A stretch of DNA of 60,000 nt from Symsagittifera roscoffensis. Taxonomy: Eukaryota > Xenacoelomorpha > Acoela > Convolutidae. The stretch covers positions 15,183,802 through 15,243,801 of the forward strand of contig NC_087064.1 in NCBI RefSeq assembly GCF_963678635.1. The letters run 5' to 3'. This document shows positions 12,740 through 24,566 of the stretch, in pieces; position 1 is the stretch's first letter, and each line of letters starts with the position of its first letter. Both the position numbers and the translations under genes were made by a program. The notes under the pieces were generated by a model, which worked only from the letters and a program-made list of their open reading frames with translations, did no database searches and was not told the origin of the DNA.

Positions 12740-13660
12740 TTCTTGCGAACTGATTAAATTGAAGATTATTCTTAAGATTAATTTTGAGATAACATACATA
12801 TTCTTTTATAAATTATTCCGCAGATATTATGAAAATTGCTGGCTACATCACAACTTGTTCAAAAATTTTTATCGTGAATTACAATTTCAGAAAATCTGAA
12901 CAGCAAATGTTTCAAAATTTATGAAATTTGATTGTTTCTTCCGTCACCTATCAAAAACCATTTCTTCAGTGACTTGATCCAAAAAAAATTGGAACAAATT
13001 TTTTCCATTAGGTCTCGAAATTACCTCAAAAACAAGTCTCAAACTTTCCTCATTAATTTTTGGACTATGATTTTGCTAACATGCATCCTGTAGATACGTT
13101 AATCTTTAAGATAAAAGTTATTGTTTAAGGAAAGTTTTCATAAGTAGACTTAGAAACTGTTCTATGATGTGTCTAGCTTTCCCTTTTCAATTGTGAACTT
13201 CATCCAAAGAAACAGTTGCTCTTCAAATCTATCTGTCTCAATTTAGGTTCTCATTACTCGTCCTGCTTTGAAAAGTTATCTGCAAAAACAGCCCGTGTTC
13301 AGAAGGAGTGAAAAAGGCTTACGCTTTTTTTTCGATATAAGTAATTATCATGTTAGTGCTGACCTAGGGGGTACCTGTTGACCTCAACGTACTACATTGG
13401 CGAATAAAGACGCAGTTTGTAGACTATAAACACGTATAGGGAACAGAATTGTGCGTGAATTGGGATAGGGTATAAATTTCTCCATTGAAAAAGATACAAG
13501 GTTTCAGATGATTTGGTTACAGATTTCAGATAAGTTTCATGCTTTCGGTGCATGAAGCTTATCAGGATAATTTCAAAGCGTTTATAACAAGAATTCTGGA
13601 GCAAAATTCTGTCAAACTAAAAGATAAGGTGTTTACTGTTTTCAGATGTGAAACAGGGGA
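12740..13660. repeat. Old direct duplication, right copy
   Basis: This is the partner of 11346-11960, offset by about 1.4-1.7 kb because of indels and the MITE between them. The remainder of the spacer up to 14509 has no recognised feature. A 142-codon antisense frame at 13724-14152 begins with TTG, not ATG, and matches nothing I know. Confidence 0.6.
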
Positions 13661-14509
13661 AAATTGTAGGTGTCAGTTTGTGTTTCGTAGGCAAATTTTG
13701 AAAAGCATTTCGATTTGCGTTAGCTAATTTATCTGCTCGAAACCAAAACTTCCCAGTTTCAACGAGACGATTTTTTTGTAATTTTTGACACATTTTTGCA
13801 TAGCTTTAATTGTGGGGAAAACAGCTTTGTTGTTATAAAAATGTAGAATATCTCTGAGTGCCGTCATGCTGTCAGAGATTGCTCTGAGATGCTTTTCAAA
13901 GAAGAAAACTCGGAATCCTGTGGCTGGAAGATATTGAAAGCGTAGTTTGCTCAGTGCATGTAATCGTTCCTCCCTTAACCAGTTTTTGCCAGTAATTGAT
14001 TTTTTTTCGAGGAAATTGCTATTTCTCAGCTTAGCGAAAAAGTTTCGAAGAGGGCAGTTTTGTACAATCGAGCTTGCCCGGTCTCTCAGGTTAATCAAAG
14101 AAAAATCTTTAATTTCATTTGTTTTTAAGGCTTTCAAAGCTCGAGTGCCCAAAATGTTCCAAAGTTTTCGAAGAAAGCGTGAAAATTGTTGGATTCTGGG
14201 ACAATTTAGAGCCCGGTGACTGATTGTTTTTTTTTGTCGGTCCTATGTCTTGAGAGTATAGCCACCACTAACAAGATGCAAACACGTATTTGCATGTGTT
14301 TGGCATTCATCTCAATCATAACAAAAAACAAAAAAGAAGCCCGCCTTAGCTCGCTTTCACCTGTTCGCATTGAAATGATCAGTTTTAACTAATTTTTTTT
14401 TCAAATCAATGGCTATTAGTTTTAAATATGCCCATACGCCTCCTGATTCAAATGAGCAGATTTGGACAGACTCATTACACCGTAAGCCAACAAAAAGCAG
14501 CAAGCAAGT

Positions 14510-15802
14510 TTCTGGCAGCTGATGCTTTAATAACTAATCCTAATTTAGTTAGGAATTTAGGTTTTCAACTCGGTAATTTTTAGGACAACCAGTAGAGAAA
14601 AACATTTGCGATGAAAGATGGGAATGTGTTGCGTTTTTGTGATGATTTCTGAAGACATCTGCAGCCTCGGAAACCAGGAAAAAAATAACAGCGTTTTTAT
14701 GGTATTGCATGCAACATTCTGACGACTCAGTTTCGAAATCAATTTTTTTATGGACAATTATGGACTTTTTATGGGGTTTCATGGATATAAAATATTATTT
14801 TGGTTGTTCTTGATCAGCCTCTATAAATTTTAAAAATAATCGATTACTTTCTCATGTTAATTTTTGTCAAATAAATAAATCCATTTTAAGCAGTTATAAT
14901 CAATTAAAACGGATGATAATCATTGTTTCGTAATTGTTTTTTGGAAAACTTTAATCACAGTTTACTCTCCCTGTTCCAACTTATGTATCTTGTCATCTCT
15001 CCAGCTATTACAGCCCCTCTTTTTACTTACACTTTATCGCTTACATCCACCAGGTACCCTGTCACTTGTTTAAATGCAACCCCCCCCCCTTCCCCCGCTT
15101 ACACCCGCCTCAATCCCCCTCGTTATTCCCCCAACCCGTGTACAACCTCCTTCGTCGCGCTTTAACCCCATACACCCCTCCTTTCCTCATTTACTGGTAG
15201 GGGTGGCAGTGGGGAGATTTGAAGGGTGTGTAAAAACGAGGGGGGGGGGGCTGGAGTGAATAGCAATCACCGAAAAATAGGAGGTGAAGGTGGGGGCGGT
15301 AATATAGAGGGTAAACGTGGTAAAGAGTAGGGCGCAAAAAGGGGGGTTGGTTGAACGGATTGGTGTGGGGGTAGGGTTCAACGCGCATTGAATGATAATG
15401 GTTTTGAATTGGATTTTAATGCTTTATAATGGATTTTAATGATTGTGTTTTTACGGAAGTAATCGATTATAACAGCAATACAATCGATCTCCTAGTCTAA
15501 ATTTGCTACAATTTTTGATTATAGTGACAATATTTAAGACAGCATTTTTCGGTCATAATCGATTTTAATCAATGAGACTCCGGTGCGAGTAGCACAATTG
15601 AATTTTTTTTTTAAAAAAAACTCGCACTGCAAAATACGCCTCAGTTTTACAAGTTAAGCATTTCAAAAAGTAAAAAGTGGTCAGGGGGGAGCTGTAAACA
15701 GAGAGGTAAACGGCGGGGGATGTAAGCAGGGGGATGTAAAAACCATAAAAATTTTTAGATTGTGTTCTTATAGTATGCCAAGATAATTATATACTTAATA
15801 TT
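14510..15802. repeat. Macro-repeat module, copy 3 (internally deleted)
   Basis: It aligns with copy 2 from 7676 onward and with copy 1 from its start. At about 15677 the sequence jumps from the equivalent of copy-1 position about 530 to about 1453, so roughly 920 bp are missing. It then runs into satellite array 3 through the same junction sequence as the other copies. Confidence 0.85.
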
Positions 15803-18800
15803 CTGTGACTCAAACTACAGTCGATATATCGCTGTTACTGTTTCTTAGTAATGTCATTTCACAGCCTTAATAGTGTTTTGTTTTTGGGAAGTGAATCAAA
15901 TAAAATCGACACATCGCTGTACCCGTTTTTTGGGAATTCGTTTTTAGAGCATGATTAGTGATTTGTTATTGGGAATTGACTCAAACTGAAATCGAAATAT
16001 CGCTGTATCCGTTTTTCGATAATTTGGCTTCAAAGCATTAAAAACGATTTGTTATTGGGAACTGACTCAAAGCAAAATCGATATATCGTTGCACCCGTTT
16101 TTTGGAAAATCCATTTCAAAGCATTATTAGTGACCTGTGAATGAGAACTGACTCAAACTAAAGTCGCTGTATCGTTGTAACCGTTTTTTGGAAATTCCAT
16201 TTCAAAGCATTAATAGTGACTTATTATTGGAACTTGACTCAAACTACAGTCGATAAATTGCATTACCGTTTTTGATGAATACTGTTTCAAAGCATTGAAT
16301 GTAATTCTTTTTTTGGAATTCACTCAAACTAAGGTCGGTGATTGCTTTTTTGTGAACTCCATTTCAAAGAAAATTTAGTGACTTTTTATTGGGAACTGAC
16401 TCAAACTAAAGACGATATATCGCTATCACCGTTTTTTGGAGATTCAATATCAAAGCCCTAAGAGTGACTTGTTCTGAGAAACTGAATCAAACTAAGGTCG
16501 ATATATCGCTCTGACAAAGCATTAATACTTACTTAATTTAAGGAAGTGAATCAAATAAAATCGACATTTCGCAGTCCCGTTATTTGGGAATTCCATTTTA
16601 AAGCGTTAATTCTGACTTGTTCAAGGGAACTGACTCAAACTAAAATCGATATATCATTCTACCCGTTTTTGGGAATTCGTTTTTAGGAATTGTGACTTGT
16701 TTTTAGGAACTGACTCAAACCAAAGTCGACATATCGTTGTAACCGTTTTTTGGAAACTCTATTTTAAAGCAATATTAGTAACTTGTTCTTCGGAACTGAC
16801 TCAAACTAAAGAAATATATATCACTTTAACCACTTTTTGGAAATCCGATTCACAGTTTTTATTGGAAACTGACTCAAACTAAAGTCGATTTGTCGCTGTA
16901 AACGTTTTTTGGCAATTTCATTTCAAAGCATTAATAGTGACTTGTTTAAATTTTTCGGGGATTCTTTTTTGAAGCGTTAATTGTGACTTGTTCCAGGGTC
17001 AAGGGAACTGACTCAAACAAAAATCGATTTATCATTGTATCCGTTTTTTTGGAATTTCAATTCATAGCTTTATTAGTGACTTCTTATTGGGAATTGACTC
17101 AAACTAAAGTCAATATATCTTTGTAATCGTTTTTGGGAGTTCCATTTCAAAACATAAATAGTGAGCTGGTATTGGGAACTGATTCACATTAAAGTCGATT
17201 TACCGTTGTAACCGTCTTTTGAAAATTCCATTTTAAAACAAAAATAGTGTTTTGTTAGTGAAAAAATGATTCGAGTAACAGTCGGTATTTTGCATTACCG
17301 TTTTTTGTGAATACTATTTCAAAGCATTAAATGAGTCTTTTTCTAGGGCACTGACTCAAACAAAGGTCAATCTATCGCTGTGATCGTTTTTTGTGAATAA
17401 TATTTCAAAGCATTAATTGGGTCTTTTCTAGGCAACTGACTCAAACTAAAATCGATATATAATTCTACCCGTTTTTGGGAATTCTACTTCATAGCATTAT
17501 TAGTGACTTGTTTTTAGGAACTGACTCAAACCAAAGTCGATATATCGTTGTAACCGTGTTTTGGAAACTCTATTTTAAAGCAATAATAGTAACTTGTTCT
17601 AGGGAACTGACTCAAACAAAAGAAAAAAATATCGCTCTAACCACTTTTTGGAAAACCAATTCAAAGTTGTTATTGGGAACTGACTCAAAATAAAATCGAT
17701 TTGTCGCTGTTAACGTTTTTTGGCAATTTCATTTCTAAGCATTAATAGTGACTTGTTCAAAGTTTTTGGGGATTCTTTTTTGAAGCGTTAATTGTGACTT
17801 GTTCCAGGGTCAAGGGAACTGACTCAATCTAAAATCGATTTATCATTGTATCCGTTTTTTGGGAATTTCATTTCATTTATTAGTGACTTGTTATTGGGAA
17901 TTCACTCAAACAAAAGTCAAATATCTTTGTAACCGTTTTTTGGGAACTCCATTTCAAAGCATAATTAGTGACCTGGTATTGGGAACTGATTCAAATTAAA
18001 GTCGATTTACCGTTGTAACCGTCTTTTGAAAATTTTATTTTAAAGCAAAAATAGTGTTTTGTTAGTAAAAAAAAATGAATCAAACTACAGTCGATATATC
18101 GCATTACCGTTTCTTATGAATAATCTTTCAAAGCATTAATTGTGTCTTTTTCTAGGAAACTGACTAAAACAAAGGTCAATCTATCGCTGTGACCGTTTTT
18201 TGGAATCTCCATTTTAAAGCAATAATAGTAACTTGCTCTAGGGAACTGACTCAAACTAAAATCGATTTATCGCTATCACCGTTTTTTGGAGAGTCCATAT
18301 CAAAGCTTTAATAATGACTTGTTATTTAGATCTGACTCAAACTAAAGTCGATATATCGCTATAATCTTGTTTTGGAAATTCCATTTCTAAGCAATAATAT
18401 TGACTTGTTATTGGGAACTTACTTAAGCTATTAAGCTAAAGTCAATAAATCGATGTATCCAACTTTCGGAACTTCCATTTCATAGCTTAATTTTTGATTT
18501 GTTATTGGGAACTGACTCAAACTAAAGTCGATTTGTCGCTGTAAACGTTTTTTGGCAAATTCATTTCAAAGCATGAATAGTGACTTTTTCAAGGGAACTG
18601 ACTCAATTTGAAGTCAATATGTCGCTGCAACCGTTTTTGGGAATTCCATTTCAAAGCTATAATATCGTTTTGTTTTTGGGAAGTGTTTCAAAAAAAGTCG
18701 ACACATCGCTGTAACTGCTTTTTTGTGAACTCCATGTCAAAGCAATTTTAGTGAATTGTTATTTGGAACTTACTCAAACTAAAGCCGATATATCACTATC

Positions 18801-20770
18801 ACAGTTTTTGGAGATTCCATATCAAAGAATCAATAGTGACTTGTTCTAAGAAACTGACTCAAACTAAGGTCGAAATATCGCTGTGACAAAGCATTAAAAC
18901 TTATTTTTAGGAAGTGAATCAAATAAAATCGACACATCGCAGTACCATTTTTTGCGCACTGTTTTTTGAAGCGTTAATTGTCACTTGTTCCAGGGTCAAG
19001 GGAACTGACTCAAACTAAAATCGATTTATCATTGTACCCGTTTTTTGAAAATTTCATTTCATAGCTTTATTAGTGACTTGTTATTGGGAATTCACTCAAA
19101 CAAAAGTCAAATATCTTTGTAACCGTTTTTTGGTAACTCCATTTCAAAGCATAATTAGTGACCTGGTATTGGGTGGGAACTGATTCAAATTAAAGTCGAT
19201 TTACTGTTGTAACCGTCTTTTGAAAATTCCATTTTAAAGCAAAAATAGTGTTTTGTTTGTAAAAAAAAATGACTCAAACTACAGTCGATATATCGCATTA
19301 CCGTTTTTTATGAATACTATTTCAAAGCATTAATTGTGTCTTTTTCTAGGAAACTGACTAAAACAAAGGTCAATCTATCGCTGTGACCGTTTTTTGTGGA
19401 TAATATTTTAAAGCATTAATTGGGTCTTTTCTAGGCAACTGACTCAAACTAAGGTCAATATATCGTTGTAACGGTTTTTTGGAAACTCCATTTCAAAGCA
19501 AAAATAGTACTTGTTCTAGGGAACTGGCTCAAACTAAAGTCTCATATATCGCCTGAACCATTTTTTGGTAATTTCATTTCAAAGCTTGATTAGTGACTTG
19601 TTTTAGGGAACGGACTCATTTTCAAGTCGATATGTTGCTGCAACCGTTTTTGAGAATTCCATTTCCAAGCATTGTGACTTGTCTCAGGGAACTGACTCAA
19701 ATTCAAGTCGAAGTATCGCTGTAACCGTTTATTGGGAATTCCATTTCAAAGCGTTAAGAGTGATTTATTTTTGGCAACTGACTCAAACTAAAATCGAGAT
19801 ATCATTGTATGCGTTTTTTGGACATTCCATTTCAAAGCTTTATTAGTGACCTGTTATTGGAAACTGACTCTATTTAAAGTCGATCTATTTTAGAAACTCC
19901 ATTTTAAAGGAAAAATAGTGACTTGTTCTAGGGAAATGACTTAATTTAAAGTCATATATGTCGCTTTAACCGTTTTTTGAACTCCATTTCAGAGCATTAA
20001 TAGTGATCTTTTTTGGGAACTGACTCAAACTAAGTCGATATGTCGCGGTAAAAGTATTTTTAGCATTTCCATTTCAAAGCATGAATGGTGACTTGTTCTA
20101 GGCAACTGACTCAACGTGAAGTCGCCCGTTTTGTGGAACTCCGTTTCAAAGCATTATTAGTTAGTTGTTATTGCGAATGACTCAAAATAAATCAATTTAT
20201 CAATGAAACCGTTTTTTGGGAATACCATTTCAAAGCATAATCAATGACTTTTTATTGGAACTGACTCAAACTACAGTCGATATATCGCATTAACCGTTTT
20301 TTGTGAATATTATTTCGAAGCATTAATTGTGTCTTTCTCTAAGGAACTGACTCAAACTGAAGTCGATTTATCGCTATGACTGTTTCTTTTTAAATATTAT
20401 TTCAAAGCATAAATTTTGTCTTTTTCTAGTGAACAGACTCAAACTAAGATTGATATATTGCTGTAACCGTTTTTTGTGAATAATATTTCAAAGCATTAAT
20501 TTCGTATTTTTCTGGGGAATTGACTCAACGTAAAGTCGATATATCGCTATCACCGTTTTTTGGAGAGTCCATATCAAAGCTTTAATACTGACTTGTTATT
20601 TAGATCTGACTCAAACTAAAGTCGATATATCGCTGTAATCTTTTTTTGGAAATTCGATTTCAAAGCAATAATATTAACTTGTTATTGGGAACTTACTTAA
20701 ACGTAAGTCAATAAATCGATGAATCCATTTTTTGGAACTTCCATTTCAAAGCATTAATAGTGACTTGTTT
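15803..20770. repeat. 86-bp satellite, array 3
   Basis: This is the third array of the 86-bp unit, with the same starting variants as arrays 1 and 2 (for example 16860-17130 parallels 2625-2890). A measured repeat distance is 86 bp between the GACTCA motifs at 20522 and 20608. The array ends only about 40 bp before the start codon of the acyltransferase gene, so its last units form that gene's upstream region. Confidence 0.93.
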
Positions 20771-20811
20771 TATAGCTTACAAATTATTCCAAAGTGAACC
20801 AGAAGTTCCAA

Positions 20812-23067
20812 ATGAAGAACTTCACTTATCGAAAACACCTTGATGCCATTCGAGGTTTCGCTTGCATAGCAGTTGTTTTATTTCACACCGACTTACCTCT
20901 GTTGTCAAATGGGTTCGTCGGTGTCGATGTTTTCTTTGTCCTATCCGGCTATCTTATTTCCTCAATCTTAATTCGGCAAATCGCCCAGATCGGCTCGGTG
21001 AATTTTTCCGAGTTCTATTGTCGGAGATTCCGCAGGCTATTTCCAGCGTCGTGTGTAACGCTTATTCTAACGGCTCTACTTTACCGATTAAGAGAAGTAC
21101 CTGAATATGTGGAAAAACATGCACCTACTTTCATAGCGTCTTCGTTGTATTACGAAAACTGGTATGGTCTAACAATAGCTATGGATTATTTTACCGACAA
21201 AGGGTCTGACCAAAGTCCGGTCGTTCACTTTTGGTCTCTTTCTATCGAAGAACAGTTTTATTTATTTTTTCCTATATGCCTGTTCTTAATTTGTAAATTA
21301 TTTTGCAACAATTTATATTATATTTTTAATTGCTTTTTAATTTTATTCGCGGGTTCGATGTATGTCAATTACAGATTATGGACACAATCGGAGATGATAT
21401 CTTATTTTTCTACTTTTGGTAGGGTCTACCAATTGATAATCGGGACTCTTCTTGCTATAATAATCTTTTCAGTGGAAAAGAGCGATAAAACCAAACAGAA
21501 AGTTGATAAATTCTTGTCTACTGAAGCAAAAAATGTTCTCGATTTTTTGTCGGGATTGATTATTTTTGCATTTGTTCAAATCATTATTTCATGCGAAATG
21601 CCTGCTTACTATATGGGCATAGTAACTTCATTCATGACTTTTATGCTTATTTTTACACTTGAGTTTTCAGCGGAAGATGGCTTGGTAAAAAAATATTTTC
21701 TTCACAACCCAATCATTAGTCTTTTGGGTAAAATCTCCTATGGAATGTACTTGACTCATGTTCCAATTTGCAAATTCGGAGACATATTTGCAATTTTCCC
21801 AGAAAATTTACACCAACGAGCTTTTCTTATTTTCATTTTGACAGTTTTCGTATCGGTGATATTTCAGTACGCAATCGAAGCACCGGTGGCAAAAAATGTT
21901 GTAATCAACAAAGAAACAGTGAAACGAGTTCTTATATTTTTCACAATTTTGACCGTACTACAGCCTCTATTATTGGGATGCATTTTATATTCAAGTTTTC
22001 CTATCAATCAATTAGGTTTTCAAAAGGATTTAGAACCTACAGACGAACTTTGCTCCAGAGTTAAAAAATTGGGAAGTGTTCTTCTGACAGGTGACTCATA
22101 CACGTTGGCGTGGATAAAACCTTTCAGAGATGTTCACAAGGGATGCAATTTCACATTCAGGTATTCAGCTTATTTTGAAAAATTTGAATGACTAATTCTG
22201 CACCTGACGAAGGGTTTAGTAATTTATTTAGCAGTTGTTGACTGTATAATAAATTTTTCGCCTTAAGGGTTAAATATGGTACAAATGCAATATTCTTGCT
22301 TCCACATTTATTCAGACAAAATCTCTAAACGGGTTTGAGCGTGAACATTCGCTATCAATGAAGAACTTTCTTTGCAACATAATTATTTATTTAAAAATAA
22401 GCTTTTTCGTAGCATGCATGGAACTGATGTTTTAATTTCAACTGTTTCAGTTTCAACTATCCAAGTTTTTTCTTTCAATTTAAGCTATGCATACATCTGG
22501 GATCATGGAATGCCATACATTCCCGTTGATCACCTCACAAAAAATTGGAACAAAAAGGGCAAAATTTACGACGTGAAGCCAGTTCGGAGTAAAGCATTGA
22601 ACTATATCAAAACAGAGAGGCCAAACATAACTCTGTTTTTCTCAAGGTCAATTCACGTATACTCCATGTGGAACAAAAACTATTCAGGGGTCAGCGCGCC
22701 TGGTAATTTTACAGCCTGGAAGCTGCTGATTCGAGACGCTTTTCTTGATTTTATTCCGACAATATTGCCTTACACTACGCCTATATTTGCTATAGAGCAT
22801 CCACATACTTTGGAAAATCCAAAGTCATGCATCAAAAAATTGCAAAATGAATACAACGACTGGCAGAACTACACACAGAAATGCAATTTGACACTTGAAT
22901 ACGACAAAGGCGTGAAATATCTTCGAGACATGTTGGCGGAACTTCAAGAAACGTTTATAAAAATCAAGTTTATTGAGCTAGGATCCATGCTGTTCAGGGA
23001 TTTTTTTTTTCAATTTAGCCCCAAATTAGATTTTTGTCGTTTTTCGAGAACACATACGGCTAAATGA
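20812..23067 (+). CDS. Acyltransferase-3 (OafA/NRF-6-like) with C-terminal SGNH domain, two exons
   Basis: This is a multi-pass membrane acyltransferase predicted to transfer acyl groups to extracytoplasmic sugars or lipids. I start at ATG 20812; the open frame extends upstream only to a GTG. Exon 1 (20812-22160) shows family landmarks in order: YRKHLDAIRG, the catalytic-type VLFH, GFVGVDVFFVLSGYL, FYCRRFRRLFPA and HFWSLSIEEQFYLFFP, then about ten hydrophobic segments. It ends in the SGNH block-I serine motif TGDSY. GT at 22161 and AG at 22411-22412 bound a 252-bp intron, and joining keeps the frame (phase 2). Exon 2 continues the luminal SGNH domain with several Asn-X-Ser/Thr sites. I cannot find the usual C-terminal DxxH motif; the frame ends soon after a T10 run, so the 3' end may be broken or have another exon. 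The acyl acceptor is unknown. Confidence 0.85.
22161..22412 (+). other. Predicted intron of the acyltransferase gene
   Basis: The donor is CACATTCAG|GTATTC and the acceptor is CTTTTTCGTAG|C. The intron is 252 bp long and contains in-frame stops. It is chosen because it is the combination that restores the SGNH frame. A second acceptor-like CTGTTTCAG lies about 40 bp downstream but is out of phase. Confidence 0.6.
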
Positions 23068-23222
23068 GTGATCTAACGAAAAAAAATTAAAAAACATTCA
23101 GTTTTTATTCTCCATTTCTTAGCAATTTGTGCCAAACCGTACCCAACAATTTCTTATGTTTGATAAAAATCACACTGGATTTCTAATCAAATTTCTGGCC
23201 GGATTTTTTTTTCGAAATTTAA

Positions 23223-23228
23223 AATAAA
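23223..23228 (+). terminator. Candidate polyadenylation signal AATAAA
   Basis: AATAAA lies 156 bp after the stop codon of the acyltransferase/SGNH frame, just before the inverted-repeat element at 23273. It is a plausible 3' end signal for that gene. Confidence 0.45.
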
Positions 23229-23272
23229 GTAATGACATTTTACAATATTATATACTACATATTTATCGTGTC

Positions 23273-23792
23273 AGGACAATTGTGTCCCAGACATTTATGT
23301 CCCGGCAAAAACAGTCCAAAATGCAAAAAGTGTCCAAGACATTTGGTTCCCAGACAAGCTTTTCCCATCCTCTTCCCTTTTGGCCCAGACAAGCTTTTCC
23401 CATCCTCTTCCCTTTTGGCTCAATCAAGTCAACCCATTTCAACTTTGCCCTAGTTTACCCATTTTTGGGTTTTTTAATTTCAAATATTGACTAAAATACG
23501 AAAATTTTTTGTCGAGCCCGAGATTTGAACTTCAAAACTTTTGACCTTGAGACTTTTGACTTCATCACTCGGCCAAATGCGCTTTTAAAATTCAAAATTT
23601 TCTTGAAAGTTTTGTCTCACTTTGACTGTTCTATGGTTAATTGGTACGCATAAAATCTACTTAAAGAACGATCAAACAACCTCAAAAGAACAAAGCATTA
23701 AAGATCACAAGGTCAAATCAAAGAAATTAGTCAATTTTTTATCATTTCGGACTGTTTTGTCAAGGACACAAATGTCTTGGACACAAATGTCT
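23273..23792. mobile_element. 520-bp element with ~50-bp terminal inverted repeats and a tRNA-like core
   Basis: The left end (23273-23323) and the right end (23743-23792, reverse complement) share AGACATTT(A/G)TGTCC and ACAGTCC(A/G)AAATG in the same order, making imperfect inverted repeats of about 50 bp. Each arm itself holds tandem ACATTTRTGTCC units. Inside, a 36-bp segment about AGACAAGCTTTTCCC is repeated twice (23350-23420). The core holds a tRNA-like segment on the minus strand. There is no transposase and the superfamily was not recognised. Confidence 0.65.
23507..23583 (-). other. tRNA-like segment (A/B-box remnant)
   Basis: Read on the minus strand it shows TGGCCGAGTGATGAAG, like the A box of a Ser/Leu-type tRNA, and AGTTCAAATCTCG, like a B box, about 40 nt apart. 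The acceptor ends do not pair, so this is a SINE or tRNA-derived relic rather than a functional tRNA. Confidence 0.45.
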
Positions 23793-23989
23793 ATGCACCC
23801 ATATTTATTCATACGTTATCAGAAATATTGATGCGTATGAAAATGATAACTATCTTTCAAAGAATTTTTTCCACTCTGCTGCTCTTATTTACGCCATTGA
23901 GTCAGGACTATCAGCACATACCATTTTTGTTTCCAAGTTTTAGAGAAAATGTCTTTTTTTGACACTTCGGCCGATGATTTTACGATTTT

Positions 23990-24146
23990 CTTGAAAGCAA
24001 TTACTATTAATTACGTCCCAATTAAAATTGTTTATCTCGCTATTTTGAGTTTTGGTGTTAATTGATTTTTAGAGGCTGTAGGTTTTCTATAGCTGCCGTC
24101 TTTTTGATTCGAGATATTTTTGATTCAAATATATTATTTAGCCACT
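23990..24146 (-). pseudogene. Old Ty3/gypsy pol fragment, downstream half (RT thumb/connection)
   Basis: On the minus strand, starting at the insertion point 24146, the frame reads into a typical RT connection motif (AAIENLQPLK, compare the usual 'AI..L.PP'), followed by stops. It continues the RT remnant at 43053-44200 exactly once the 18.9-kb element and one CACT copy are removed. This shows the younger element landed inside an older, already decayed Ty3/gypsy pol gene. Confidence 0.75.
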
Positions 24147-24556
24147 TGAGTTAGGTCCGAGTTGGTTAACTCATAGAGTAATTTCGGATAGGGTACACCG
24201 TCTGCTCGTCACGCTATCTTATTTTCGGCCGGATAGATTCGTGCAACTTCTTAGTCTAATACCGATCCTAATCTTACTCTTATACTATCTAGTCTCAGGT
24301 TGTTTAACTAGTCTCTGCTAGGCTCAATAGATCTAGGGTATACTGGTTTATTGCGGTTGCTGAAGTGCTCGGGAGAGTCCAACTAATTTCTAAGTTAAAT
24401 TCAAATCTCTCTGGTGCTGAAATTACAAGTAACTTCAGCACTTACAAATAAGTGGGTTGTTAGTTAGATGGATCATGATTGGTTAATATTAAATACTTTA
24501 CATTGGTAAAATATCTAAATTATCCAATCATAAAATGTAGTTTAGATCAGGTTCCA
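24147..24556 (-). repeat. 3' LTR (410 bp)
   Basis: In sense (minus) orientation it starts TGGAACCTGATC and ends CCTAACTCA. It carries a 28-nt hairpin at 24414-24441 and an AATAAA polyadenylation signal at 24347-24352 (TTTATT on plus). It is identical to the 5' LTR except at 24156. Confidence 0.96.
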
Positions 24557-24566
24557 CCCATCCGGG
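24557..24566 (-). promoter_or_regulatory. Possible polypurine tract (weak)
   Basis: In sense orientation CCGGATGGG directly precedes the 3' LTR. It is purine-rich but short and interrupted by a T, so this assignment is based mainly on position. Confidence 0.3.

Noticed and set aside
13724-14152. 142-codon minus-strand ORF
   Set aside because: It begins with TTG, has no known domain, and lies in decayed repeat-derived spacer. It could be an exon but I cannot support it.
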